From Lycium barbarum (Eukaryota; Streptophyta; Magnoliopsida; Solanales; Solanaceae), in assembly GCF_019175385.1 (NCBI RefSeq), contig NC_083339.1, positions 50,458,282 to 50,522,281 on the forward strand: a DNA stretch of 64,000 nucleotides. Direction: 5' to 3'. The position numbers and the translations under genes are program-made. Below the pieces are notes generated by a model. That model had not been told where the DNA came from. It was given only the letters and a program-made list of their open reading frames with translations, and did not search any database. This document shows, in pieces, positions 47,501 to 59,175 of the stretch; position 1 is the first letter of the stretch; each line of letters opens with the position of its first letter.

Positions 47501-49621
47501 AAGTCAATAGAGAAGTCTATCTCCCGCTCTGGAGGAAGACCTGGAAGCTCATCGGGGAAAACATCTGGAAACTCATTAACCACGGGGACTGACTGAAGTA
47601 TCGGCATCTCTGCTCCCAAGTCTAGCACCCGTACCAGATGATAGATATAACCCTTTCTGATCATTTTCTTCGCCTTAAGGTACGAAATAAACTTACCCTT
47701 CGGCGATACCGTATTACCAGCCCATTCTATAACTGGCTCCCCGGGAAACTGGAAACGAACCACCTTATTCTGGCAGTCAACATTAGCGTAACAGGAAACT
47801 AGCCAATCCATACCCATAATAACATCAAATTCAGTCATATCTAACTCTACCAGATCTGCCTTAGTGTCACAGTCACAAACAATTACGGAACAATCTTTAT
47901 ATACCTGTTTCGCTACAATAAAGTCCCCGATCAGTGTGGCTACCTCAAATGGCTCTATAGGTTCAGACATAATACCAATTCTACCAGCAACAAGGGGTGA
48001 AATATATGATAAAGTCGAACCTGGATCAATTAGTGCATACACAGACCGAGAGAAGACCAATAAAGTACCTGTAACGACATTAGGAGATGCCTCCTGATCC
48101 TGGCGGCTGGCCAAAGCATAAATGCGGTTCGAAGGACCGCTAATACCAGAAGCTCCACCACGGCCTCTGCCGCGACCCGCTGGTGCTGGAAAACCCTGCC
48201 CCGTAGGGCGCATAGCCACTGACAAAGACGAAGACCCAGCGGCTGATCCGGTAGGCTGCGCTGCACCACCCGAACTACCCTTATACGGGAAATCTCTCAC
48301 AGAATGGCCCTGACGACCACAACAAAAGCATGCACCGGTGGCTCTGTAGCACTCCCCCGGATGATACCTGCCACAAAGAGAACACTGAACCCTGGGTGGC
48401 CTCATCTGACCAGAACCCCTATCTGTCCGCGAACCTAAAGCCCTGGAGCTCTGGCCTGCTCCTGAATACCCTGGGCTATCAAACCTGCGACCTGTAGGCT
48501 GGGGAGGCGCGCTCTGCACCGGCTGAGATGAAAATCTGCTAGGCTGTTGGGGCTGTCTGCCCCGAAAATCTCCAGATGACCTGGCCCTCTTGGGCTGTCT
48601 CCGATCCTGGCCCCTGTCAGGCTGGTGTCCTCCTCTGCCCCGATCCTCCATGCCCTGGGCATGGGCCTGAATACGGGCAATGTCCATACCGGGCTGAGCA
48701 GCCAATACTAAACAGCTATCAACAAAATAACGATCCAGCCCCATAATATATCTGTGCATCCGGTCCGCCATAGTAGTCACCACAGCAGGTGCATATCGGG
48801 CCAAGGAATCAAACTCCAAACTATAGTCCCGGACACTGCGGCCCTTCTGCCTCAATAATAAGAATCTATCAGATCTGGCTCGTCGCACCTCTGGGGGCAG
48901 AAAATGTCCAAGAAATGCCTGAGAAAAATCGCCCCAAACTGCTGGAGGAGCGCCGTCCCCTCGGGATAGCTCCCATGACTCGTACCAGTTTGCCGCCACA
49001 TCATATAACCGGTACGAAGCTAACGCGACTGACTCTGTCTCGGAAGCATTAATCAAATCGAGAGTGCGCCGCATCTTCCTGATAAACTCCTCGGGATCCT
49101 CCTCGGGCTTTGTCCCGAAGAATTCTGGAGGACTACAAGTCAAAAACTCACGGGCTCTCGAACTATCACGCCTGACTGCCCGGTCACCTCCCAGTCCATG
49201 CCCCTGAACCTACCTTGCCACAAGTCTAGTCAGTAACTGGACTGCCTCCCTCATAGACTGATCCTCAGTGCCTGGCCGTGGAGCTGGAGGCTCAGGTACT
49301 GGAACTGCGGGAGCTGGCGGTGGAGCCGCCCCCCGATCTGCAGCTACGGCCGCCCCAATCTCCTCCACGAGTGGCGGTGTAGAAGAACCCTCTGTCTGGG
49401 GCAAAGTCTCCGGAGCAATATGTGCCTGGGCCCTGGTAATCCTCTGGACCCGGCTAGCCTCTCCCAAGGCTGCTGACATGGCCTTTTGAGCCGCTGTTGC
49501 CTTTTTTGGAGGCATATCTGCAAATATAGCCACTCGTTAGGGAGGGGTCATCCTGATAACACAACTCTATCGTACGATCTAAGACAGAAAGAAGGGTAGT
49601 ATCCTAAATGCCCTGTAGCCT

Positions 49622-49661
49622 CCTGTTTATAGGTGTGGTGCACAACACACCGATAGACAAG
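49622..49661 (-). promoter_or_regulatory. Tekay-1 leader hairpin with palindromic loop
   Basis: Sense: CTTGTCTAT, C, GGTGTG, loop TTGTGCAC, CACACC, T, ATAAACAGG. The inner 6 bp are perfect; the outer stem has one mismatch. The loop ends with the palindrome GTGCAC. It lies 41 nt downstream of the primer site. Confidence 0.7.
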
Positions 49662-49702
49662 ACTCTACTAGACACTGTCTGTGGACAATCCGAGGACGAA
49701 CT

Positions 49703-49714
49703 GCTCTGATACCA
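49703..49714 (-). promoter_or_regulatory. Primer binding site (initiator Met tRNA), Tekay-1
   Basis: Sense TGGTATCAGAGC, four bases after the 5' LTR. Confidence 0.94.
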
Positions 49715-49718
49715 CTTT

Positions 49719-52700
49719 TGTCACGACCCAACCCCGTGGGCCGCGACCAGTGCCCTAGCTGGGCACCTATACGTACCCGATACCCAAATTAGCATATTAA
49801 CAAAATAATATAATAATAATATTAGTGGACGCTACAGAATTTAGCATAAAAAGCAGACTTGGCACACATAGGCCGATAAGGCCATCATAGAACAAAGTAT
49901 CCCAAACATATGTACAGAACCCACACAGATATATCCACAGACCTCTACAGAACATATCATAATCATAAGATGGAACAGGGCCCCATCATACCCAGAACAA
50001 TGTACATATCCAGATAGCAGTGACAGACTGTACCAAAAGATGGGCTCTGAAGAAGAGAGCGCCCCAAAATAGCAGAAATGGGATCCTAAACGTGTGGATC
50101 AGCGAACCTGTCGTCTGTACCTGCGCGGCATGAAAACGCAGCCCCCCCGAAGAAAGGGGGTCAGTACGAAATATGTACTGAATATGTAAAGCGGAATCAC
50201 AGAACAGTAGGTTGTTCAGAAGTATTCTTATTGAGACTATAACTCATAGGGAAGAAAATCGATTTATGGATGGAATCAAATATGCAGTATTTACAGACAA
50301 AAGTATTCGGTTATTGGTCAAATCATAATGATTTCAGAAAATGAGTACAAAATCCAGAGTGTCAAATGCATATTTCCAAAAACAGACAGAATGTGTACAA
50401 AAACATATGTCATATCATATCCGGTCCCTGCCACGGGACTCAGCAGACAGAACGTGGCCACCCTCCCGACGCTGGTGCCACAATACAGAGGAATCAGAAA
50501 AAGGGGCGTGACCCCGTATCATAAAATGTCATATCAAAATGACCATAACAGATCGGATCAGAATAGGCGGACATGGCACATCATACTCCACAGATCCATG
50601 TACGCGTATACCTGCCCCCTCACATCGGGACGCGGCGAACAATGCAGAGAATCACGCTTGACAACATATCCTGGCCCGGGCTCAGTGTGGGAAACATTGG
50701 GGCATCCACGAATAGAGTAGTGAGAGACTAATGCAATTTAAAAATACCATAATTGTTTTCAAAGACTCGAAGAGGCATATCAAAGATAAACAAATCCAAT
50801 GAAGTCGGACGGAATCATAATAGATGCATTTCGGGTATCATAATAAATTACAGAAATATAACCTCCCTGAAGTCATTCCGAGTGTCAAAATAATTTTTAA
50901 GATTTAATAGAATATTTAAAACAATATTCGTTATGCGATTAGTAGGGTAATCAAAACATTTCTTTCAAAAATCGCTTAAAAAGGAAGCTTTAGCACATTA
51001 AGGGCAAAACCGGGAATAGTGGGCCCGCCTCGGGACAAATAAGGCGACGGGCTCAAATTATGCCCTCTATGCTTATGGTATCACCTAAGAAGGTTCTACA
51101 AGCATTCTATGACTTTCCATGTAATTTGGTGCAAAGTTGCATTATTTCAAGAAAAGTGTACCAAAGTAGTTCAATTCTACTGAAGGAAAAACTGAAATTT
51201 TCTCTTGCGGATTCCGAGGGCCAAGAGGTCCTTCGAGGCCCGGATCCGACCCTAACACACTAAGGGCATGCCAAGGGAAGAAATGGGGTTGCTTTACATA
51301 CCTTTCAAGCTCTTTACGCCTTTCCAAACTCACTTCCCGTTTCGTCGAAAACCTGCAATTGGTCAAGTTTACCAATTGTAAGCTATGAATACCAAAGTTT
51401 CAACTTAATGCATATTTGTCTACCGAAATTTTGGCAGCACTTCCCCTATACATATAGCACCCCGAGAATTCAACTCGGCTATAAATCATCAACAACAACC
51501 CAAACGACAACATCAATATCAACAATGAACATTAAAAACACAAATATCCTTCAACTAGTCATTTTTCTCACAAGTTGACATAACCTTCATTCTAACCCAA
51601 ACTTTCACTAATATCAACAATTTCACATTCATCAACAATCAAAATCATCACCATATAGTTCTAGAAACATTTCTTATCGTTTTCCTCAAGTTATACACTC
51701 GATATACATAATATACAACTTTCCGTCAAAGTCATAACTTATGCAAAACATCAAATCTTTGGCATACAACTTCATAACAAGTTTCCAACTTCCAAATTCA
51801 TCAATGATCATCATAATTCACAACCAAACAACTTCATTTCCTTAATGTCGGAAAATCATACTAAAACGACATAAGTTTCTACATTCCAATTCAATACAAA
51901 CTTATATCATTCCAACTTCATTTACACAACAAACATCACAACAACACAACTAACACACTAAACAAACTTAATCCATTCCATTCCAAACCACTCCATACCA
52001 CACGGCCAAATGCTATTTTCATCAATTCAATCAAATTTATTCCACTTTCAGTCTCAACATAAATTCCATCACAATCACAACTAGAATACAACATGAATTC
52101 AACACATTGTCACCACACAACACACACACCCACGGCTCCAAGCCATATTCCAAACCCACTTTGCAAACTTCCATTTTTCCATACAATCAACACATTTCTA
52201 TATACTACAACACAATCAAAACTTCATAACACAATAAAAAGGTAGAAATTCTTACCTTTTCCTCAAGTCTTCTTCACTTGGAGATATGATCACTTTGGTG
52301 ATTCTAATGCTTCCCACTCCAAAACAACTATACCAAGTTACAAAGGAACCTTGACTTAGTAGGAAATCAACAAGAAATAATTTTTTTGGACAATATTTTG
52401 GAGGGGTAATTTTTGCTCTCCAAGCCGAGAGCCTCACTTTCTCTTCTTCTATTTTGCTCTTGTTTATCTTCTTTGTTGATCTTATCATAGTCTTCAATTG
52501 CTTAAATAATTGAAGTGCTTGGTCACATGACCAAGCACATGACCCATAAAATGGGCTTGGACCTAGCCAAAGTGGCCGGCCAAGCACCCCATTTTGGGCC
52601 TCACATTACTTCAATTTTTTTTTGAGCCCAATACTTATGAATCACATTTTGTAATTCCCGAAACAAATTTTCAAAATTCCAAAATTGCCCTTAGCCTTGT

Positions 52701-52831
52701 CCCACACTTTCATGACTCTATTCTTTCATACATAACTCCTATGTTCAACAAAATATCAAATTTGACCTTACATCTCAAAAATCCCATATATGACAAGTTT
52801 TTCCAAACGTGTGAAAACACGGGTTATAACA
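49719..52831 (-). repeat. Tekay-1 5' LTR
   Basis: 3113 bp, containing the block at about 50205-50320 that is missing from the 3' LTR. Confidence 0.93.
50121..50170 (-). promoter_or_regulatory. Tekay-1 5' LTR R-region hairpins
   Basis: Same two perfect hairpins as in the 3' LTR. Confidence 0.6.
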
Positions 52832-52890
52832 TTAAGCGTGCTGGGGTGAGAGAAATACTAGGATGGGTGACCCCCTAGGAAGTGTACTAA
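52832..52890 (+). pseudogene. 5S rRNA-like sequence, right part
   Basis: Reads TTAAGCGTGCT, then TACTAGGATGGGTGACC and CTAGGAAGT, closely matching the internal promoter region and 3' part of plant 5S rRNA. With 41498-41529 it forms one interrupted 5S-like unit on the plus strand, inside LARD-D. It lacks flanks typical of a 5S gene array, so I call it a transposon-borne relic. Confidence 0.72.
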
Positions 52891-55585
52891 AAGTCCTATA
52901 AATTTAGACATAAGACATGAATGAGAAGCTAGAGCAGCCTAAGGGAAATTAGAGTGTGCCGAGTGGTTGGACACCTTAAGAGGTCGCGTAGGCCGAGGCG
53001 GACTAGACCGGTGAAGAGAAAGAAGGTGCATCATAGCTTTAGAATTAGGATGAGTTTAAGTAGCGTTTGGAAATACCTTGCAAGCGAGGCGTTAGAAAAT
53101 GTACATATGTATGCATATCATATCCCATTTATGGCTGTATCAGCCGGTATGTGTATCCCAGCAACCGGCGTTGCGGTATCTTGAAGGCATTAATCGAACA
53201 GGGTAATAAAGTTCAAGTGACAAAAGAACGTTACCAGGTAAGCTGATGCTATTTTCACTACAGGTTAGGCTTGGAGAGCTTTAATGTAATGACATCTGGA
53301 AAAGAAAGAAAGTGAAAATACGGAAGGTAAGGAGATCAAAGTGTTGAAAAAGTAAAAAGTAAGAAACATGAGTGAGCGAAGCCTCCGAGAGAGACGACGG
53401 GCAAAGCGCGAGACTATTTGGGTAAACATTCCAAGGTAGGCATGTGAAAGGGATAAAGTGTAGTAGTATAGAACAAAAGAGGAATGGTGGGGTTCGAGAA
53501 CCGAATTCGATAAGTGAGGCCAAAGGGATAGTGGCCACGATAAGGAATGTGAAGTAAGAGAAAGAATGATTAAGCCTTGCAACGATTCTAAGAGATTTTC
53601 AGCTCTCGAGAGGTATATAAGAGGACAAATGGGTAGTCATATTGACATGGTTGCCTCAGACATGTAGGAGTTCTCTTAAAGGGATGACTTAAGAATAGAA
53701 CGGATTTGCACGTTTAAAGGAATATTTCACGAACTTCAGAGCCGATACCATAAATAACAAGAGAAGAAAGGTGCTCGAGGAGGAAGAAACCCAAGAAAGG
53801 TTAAGGATAAACGTAGGAAAGGTATACTAATGGGTTGGTCGAAGGAAGAGTAGAGCATTTAGGAGTAAAATAACTGGAAATCTTTGACCATGGGAGTAAG
53901 AAGGATACAGTAACGAGTTGGCAGTAGGAAACCGATTACTTATCAAGGAAAGAACGAGGATGATGAGTCGACACAATTGATTAGAAAATTAATGACATGG
54001 AATAAGAATTCAGGTGAAGACAGAAAGATTCGATCATAGAGGAAATGGAAGGAAATGTCAGGAACGTGCATGGAAGACTACCCGGCCATAGCATCATAAA
54101 GATAGATAAAGGTTCATTGAACGAGGATAGAGAGAGTGTAAACTGTAAGAATTCTGTGCTAAGAGCAAAAGTAGTAGGACGCTCGAAAAACTTGGAGGCA
54201 CAGCTGCGACATAAACGCGTAGCTAAGAAGGATTATGAGTAAGTGAGCTAAGCAGGTGAAAGGCCTAGTAGTGGATAGAAGGGTATGGAAATGTTGGAAA
54301 AAAATGAATGAAATGATGTTATAGACATAAATGGAAGAAGAACTCTAGATAAGAAGAATTCTAGATATGCTATAAGAAATGTCGGGAATAGAAAAACAAG
54401 GAGTAAGGTATAATTGAAGACTTCCTAAAGGACGTGGTGAATCTCGATGTCCCCATTAACTTGCGGGTCCGGAAAATCATTAGTCATAAAAAAAATAGAG
54501 GCGTAAAAAGACAGAAAAGAAGGCATCGAAATTTGATCTAACCCTTATAACTATTTCGATTGGATACAAGACTGTAACTAGCAAGAAGATAGACAAGTCA
54601 GACCATACGATGACGGAACCCCGGCCCTAAGAAGATCATGAAAGGCGGCAGATAATTATCAAAGACGACGGTTACTCGAAGGCTATAGGTGTATAAGGAC
54701 CTCCTTAATAAGGGGGGAAGAACATACTAGACTTGAAAGGAGCTATGACGTTTCAAGGCCCAGAAAAGCAGATTTATTAGCTCAGGGCCAGAGTTCGAGG
54801 CGTATTGGCATATCGGGAAGGTAACGGAACGAAGTAGAAATGAATTGACAATAAGTGTACCATAAGGCAGACATAGGGAGAAAGTATGGAAGATAACTCA
54901 AGAGAGCACTTTATGCCAAAATGAACTACGATATTTTTAGACCATGATTTGAATCCCTCGAATCGGGCAAAAATTGCGTCGTACCTAAGTATGCAGTGAC
55001 ATGCCCTAAAGGGTAATGAAAAGAGCAAGAAAGTTCTCCAAGATAAATTTAAAAAGGGTGTTAGAGAGGATGACGAACCCAAAGAACGCTTGGGATGACA
55101 ATGGCAACTGTAATAAAAGGAACAACGATTGGTAGTTTGGAAATTTTTGAAGAAAAGAAAGAACACTACTCCTATGAATGGAAATAAAAGAGTTCATCGG
55201 ATATTGGAAAACAGTTCATAGACCACTAATTATACTGAACATGAGAGCAAATGCTATGGAATTATATGAACCGTCAACGTGAAGCTATGCCCAACTACAA
55301 TTGTAAGAAAGCCACACCGGAAAGCCAACAAGGAATAGCTATGACATGGCAAGTCAAGACTACCATAATGGAGAAAGAACAAGAGCGAGAAGCTAGTTAA
55401 TTTCCGATCATGTACATGAGGACAAAGAAGTGAAAGAAGATGAATGAAGGCAATAAAAGAGCTAAGAAAGAATGAGAAGAGACTGACCCAAGTTATAGTT
55501 TAAGCAAATGGTAATTGGACCCTAAAGGAAAAAAAATATTTGTTCTAACGAATCAAATATGGTGTCGTGGGTTGGCAATACTGCA
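52891..55585 (+). other. LARD-D interior, purine-rich and non-coding
   Basis: About 2.7 kb, strongly purine-rich on the plus strand, with no recognised protein similarity. A polypurine-like AAGGGGGGAAGAA at about 54708-54720 is not followed by an LTR start. Confidence 0.6.
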
Positions 55586-55603
55586 ACATTTGAGGACGAA
55601 TGT
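55586..55603 (+). promoter_or_regulatory. Pre-polypurine hairpin at the LARD-D/TRGAG-E junction
   Basis: ACATTTGAGGACGAATGT (one wobble in the stem) runs directly into the LTR start TGTTATACC; the usual polypurine tract is missing. Confidence 0.65.
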
Positions 55604-57134
55604 GTTATACCCCATATATTTATACGTCGAAATATTCACAAGCAAGTCGACTCAAATTAAAGACAGGATCATTTTCGGACACGAAATAGAAATCCTTAAT
55701 TTTCAATTTTAATTAGAACATAAATTGTTTATAAATTTTACTTAGAGTAAAAATATTATTGGAGATTAGGGACTAATTAATTGCGATTATATTATTAAGC
55801 AAGAATTAGTGATTAGTTAAATTAATTAAGATTAATTAATAAAGTGGGCCCTACCCGATTTTTAAATTAAAAAAAAAAAAAAAAAAGATGACACATAAGG
55901 GGGGGGGGGGGGGGGTACGTGTAGGGCTTGGGAGACTAACACATATGTATCATCAAATGACTCATTTAATCACCATTCATACCTTAGTTGAATCAAGAAC
56001 AAAGAGAAAGAAAGAATAGGAAAAAAAAAAAACTCTCGGCCATGGATGCTTTGGCCGAGCATTGAGAGAGTGAAGGAGAAAAATTAAGGTTTCAAGGTGT
56101 TATACACATTCAAGGATTGCAACGTGAATTAATCCTTGGAGTCAAGTTGATTAAGGCAAGATTTGATCTTTTTTTTTTACACGTTTTGGAAGTGATTTAA
56201 ACTTGTATAAATTGGTAAATGTGTGATGAATATAAGAAGTAGTATATGTTGATGTTGAAATGTAAATTGAGTCGTGTAGGGGGATGCTTTAATTAGGCAT
56301 GGTGAATTGATTTTTAAGGTTGTTGTTATCAGAGATTATATAGTAAAAGAATGAAAGAATTAGATAGTTAAGATTAAAGTTGGGATGTTATGAACATGTT
56401 GTTATCCTTGTCAAGTTGAAAGGAATGAAGATATGATTATGTCTATATGTTGTTGTTGGTATTTCTGTGTTAACAGGAGGGTAATTGGAAATTCGGGTTA
56501 GGCGAATATATAGGGGAAATGCTGCCCGATTTTCGTTAAATCTTTAACTAATGGAAAACATTAAACGAGAATGTATAAGCTAAAGGATAAGTTCTATAAA
56601 GAAATGGTCTACGGATTTACGAACTGGAAAATATAGTTACTGACGATAACGTTACCTTTATATTAAATAGGCTAAAAGAGCGACAAGGCGAACAGGTTTG
56701 CAAATAGTCGCTAACAGGTATGTAAAGCTAACCCATCTTTCTTTGGGCATGGTCTTTATGAAACAAACAGATGACGTATATATGACTCCACAGAAGCTCA
56801 TATTCTTAGAGCCACTAGGATGGCTAATGTCCTTGATTCTCAAAACTTACTTTATTATGTCTTGATACGTATCTATGATATTCTTAAGCCGGAAGCGGCT
56901 GCCCGAAGGGGCCACCCTAGCTAAGCCGGAAGCGGCTGCCCGAAGGGGCCATTATGACTACGCCGGAAGCGGCCGTCCGAAGGGACTATTGTGTTATTAG
57001 TCGGAAGCGGCTACGAGTATGATTATATATTTATATTGTGTATGCTAGGATTTGTGTAAGGGACCACATGGCATGGTTCCAAAAGTTGTTCCAGGTTACT
57101 CCCGGTTTGCTTTCTAAACTTGCTTACTGTTGCG
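55603..57134 (+). repeat. TRGAG-E LTR 1, 3'-truncated
   Basis: Aligns with 59176-60694. It has a poly(A) tract at 55869-55886 and 17 G at 55899-55915 (7 in the other two copies). A CTCGGCCA...TGGCCGAG inverted repeat lies at 56035-56063. GGAAGCGGCTGCCCGAAGGG units lie at 56886-57017. The rest of the LTR, primer site, leader and gag start are deleted. Confidence 0.9.
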
Positions 57135-58220
57135 ATACACATTCAGTCTCAGAGTTCTCCTACTTCCCCACCTTCGGAGGAGCTCAGAGGGGGACCTGAT
57201 CCAGCCCTAGCCCCAGCACCATCAGTACCTCCAGTCCCTCAGCCGGATGCTCAGGGTCAGGAGATAAGAGAGATGAGAGATGCTATACGTTTGTTGACTC
57301 AGATACTTGCTACCCAGGCTGGACGACAGGATAGGGGTCATGAGTATCCATATAGGGCCGCTAGTGCCAGGGCCCGAGATTTTCTTATATTAGATCCCCC
57401 AGAGTTTAAGGGAACGAACTCTAATGCTGATCCTCAGGAGTTCATAGATAGTATGCAGCGTACCTTAAGTGTGATGAAGGCGTCAGCTACAGAATCTGGT
57501 GAGTTAGCTACTTATAGATTGCAGGGTATAGCAATTAATTGGTTTCAGTCATGGAGATTATCGAGGGGTAGGGATTCTCTTCCGCCGACTTGGCAGGAAT
57601 TCTCAGATACCTTCTTGCGCCATTATATTCCACCCGAGTTGAGGCGGGCAAGGGTTGATAGGTTCCTTAACCTGCAGCAGGGTAGCATGTCTGTTAGAGA
57701 GTATAGTGTGGAGTCTGATTCTTTGGCCAGATGTGCCCTTTTTATTGTGCAGGAAATGGAAGATAGAGTTCACCGATACGTGATGGGATTAGAGCCAGGG
57801 TTGCAGGAGGCTTGTATGGCAGTAGCGATGCAGCCAGGTATGGATATACCTCGTATTCAGGCTTATGCTCAAGGGTCAGAGGATCGTAGGCGCCAGCGAG
57901 AGGCTATCTCAGAGCAGAGTAGTAGTCAGCCCAAGAGGGCCAGGTCAAAGGGTCAGTATAGAGGTTCCACTAGCGAGAGCAGACCCCAGTATACTGCACC
58001 TCTGCAGTTTCGAGGATCTCAGCGGCGTAGGGAGACTTACCTTAGGGAGGGACAGAGTTCTTCTGATGCATTGGGTTCTCAGCAGCAGGTGGGGTCAGGG
58101 CTGGAGGTGATGCCCCCTCCTCGATGTGCGACTTGCGGGAAACGTCATGTAGGACAATGTCGTCAGGGTGTATGCTATACTTGTGGTGATCCGGGGCACT
58201 ATGCTAGAGATTGCCCATAA
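57120..58220 (+). pseudogene. TRGAG-E gag, copy 1 (N-terminus deleted, fused to LTR)
   Basis: From 57135 the frame is gag, matching copy 2 from residue about 36 of MTRKSKATAAQ. It has the retrotransposon gag core (DPPEFKGTNSNADPQEFID, RGRDSLPPTWQEFSD, PPELRRARVDRFLNLQQG), a basic Arg/Ser/Gln linker, CATCGKRHVGQC and the complete zinc knuckle CYTCGDPGHYARDC. It stops with TAA at 58218-58220, where copy 2 has CAA. The open frame enters from the LTR without an ATG. This is the longest undamaged gag core in the window. It is clearly related to Tekay-1 gag. Confidence 0.9.
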
Positions 58221-59160
58221 AGAGTGGGTAATATTGTTCCTCAAAATTCGGTAGCAACGTCGTCATCCTCAGTGTGAGCCCCAGACACAGGACTCCAGAC
58301 TTCTTCCGGCAGAGGTAGAGCATCTAGCTCTAGTACTGGGCCGCATCTTATCTACGCTCTAGGTGGGAGATCGGATCTAGATACACCGCAGGATACACCA
58401 TCAGGTATACCCTTCTTCAGACAAATTATTGATGGACTTAAGCTATATACGAACTGTCCCTTATCACTATGACATGATGTATTACAACATAAGTTAGAAT
58501 ACAAGCATAGGGGTTAATGGGGTAAATCGAGACAAAAGACTTAGTGAAACACTTAGTTGAAACCTTAAGGGGGGAACTGCCCATAGCATAGCAAGACCAT
58601 AGCTATAAATCCGAACTAGGGTAAACGAATAGAAGACTACCTTTGATATGTAACCTTTTAGTTATTATAGCATGATACCGGCAGTATCACATCCCATATT
58701 TTCTTGCATTGGAAAGCGTGCGAGTTAAATGACAGTACTAACGAAGACGTGGTTATCCCCCAAGCTTATAGGTTATTAGAGTAACAGGACGTATGCGTTG
58801 GACATGGTAGAAGTTAAAAAAAAAAAGAAAAAAAAAGTTTCGTCAAGGGTTGAAATTTATTTGAATAAGACTAAGTGCACAAGGAAGAAAGCAAGATTTC
58901 AACGGAAGAGCTCGCAATACAACTGACAACGGACTGCGAAGTAAGAAGAGAGTAAAGGCAATGACATGAAATTATTACCTCGGGAAGCAACAGAAAGAGG
59001 AGATATTATAGGAATGACTATGTAGAGATGTGGGATGCGTTATAATAAATTATAGCGAATCGACAAACGGAGAAGATATGTTAAGGGCATAATCAAATAA
59101 CAGAACACTTGAGAAAGTACTGGGGTTCAGGACCAGTTTAACATTCGAGGACGAATGTTC
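58221..59160 (+). other. TRGAG-E copy 1, gag-protease linker remnant and 3' region
   Basis: 58221-58402 encodes, with stops, the linker seen before protease in Tekay-1 (IYALGGRSDLDTPQD against [11 protein letters not shown]). At about 58403 it jumps to non-coding 3' sequence. 58687-58870 resembles the first 190 bp of LTR-F (921-1110). Confidence 0.75.
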
Positions 59161-59175
59161 TAAAGGGGGGAAGGA
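59141..59175 (+). promoter_or_regulatory. TRGAG-E copy 1 pre-polypurine hairpin and polypurine tract
   Basis: ACATTCGAGGACGAATGT at 59141-59158, then AAAGGGGGGAAGGA at 59162-59175, directly before the LTR. Confidence 0.85.

Larger units (their letters stand above)
44473..49515 (-). pseudogene. Tekay-1 gag-pol polyprotein with chromodomain (1680 codons, three nonsense codons)
   Basis: The frame is unbroken from the ATG at 49515 (MPPKKATAAQKAM) to 44473. Gag has a zinc-knuckle-like region at residues about 396-409 ([14 protein letters not shown]), where the last Cys is Phe. Protease has [10 protein letters not shown] (about 497-501). Reverse transcriptase has [10 protein letters not shown] and FIDD (830-833). 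RNase H begins near 979 ([10 protein letters not shown]). Integrase follows, with the HPGSTKMYHDL / CPNC zinc region and D1266, D1327, E1363 (DD35E spacing), then RYIGPY. The chromodomain is at about 1580-1600 (VKVLWRNDNREEMTWEAE). Stops: TAG at 49212-49210 and TAA at 46086-46084, where CAG or CAA is expected, and TAG at 45006-45004 in GPYEIV. The downstream ORF runs through the polypurine tract into the 3' LTR, so the true C-terminus is uncertain. The protein set assembles particles, reverse-transcribes and integrates; the chromodomain reads heterochromatin marks. Confidence 0.95.
41530..52831 (-). mobile_element. Tekay-1: full-length, young Ty3/gypsy chromovirus (11.3 kb)
   Basis: Ends TGTCACGACCC (41530) and GGGTTATAACA (52831), with a perfect 5-bp duplication TTAAG at 41525-41529 and 52832-52836. 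The LTRs are 41530-44529 (3000 bp) and 49719-52831 (3113 bp), nearly identical apart from scattered single bases and one block of about 115 bp missing in the 3' LTR. The internal region has a primer site, leader hairpin, one continuous gag-pol frame with three stop codons, a pre-polypurine hairpin and a polypurine tract. It is the most recent long insertion here. Confidence 0.95.
37835..55602 (+). mobile_element. LARD-D (plus copy): non-autonomous LTR element, split by Tekay-1
   Basis: 5' LTR 37835-40440, primer site 40445, leader hairpin, degenerate acidic ORF (40659-41162), 5S-like stretch (41498-41529 and 52832-52890), then a long non-coding interior to the pre-polypurine hairpin at 55586. 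Instead of its own polypurine tract and 3' LTR it runs directly into the TRGAG-E LTR at 55603. No gag-pol motifs occur outside the nested Tekay-1. Confidence 0.75.

Noticed and set aside
52832..52890. Functional 5S rRNA gene
   Set aside because: The first half is shortened and separated by 11.3 kb of Tekay-1; no 5S array flanks.
54705..54722. Polypurine tract of a further element
   Set aside because: Purine-rich, but not followed by an LTR start or preceded by the hairpin.
57865..58110. Second open frame in TRGAG-E gag
   Set aside because: Alternate frame of the Arg/Gln-rich gag linker; its similarity to copy 2 comes from the frameshift there.
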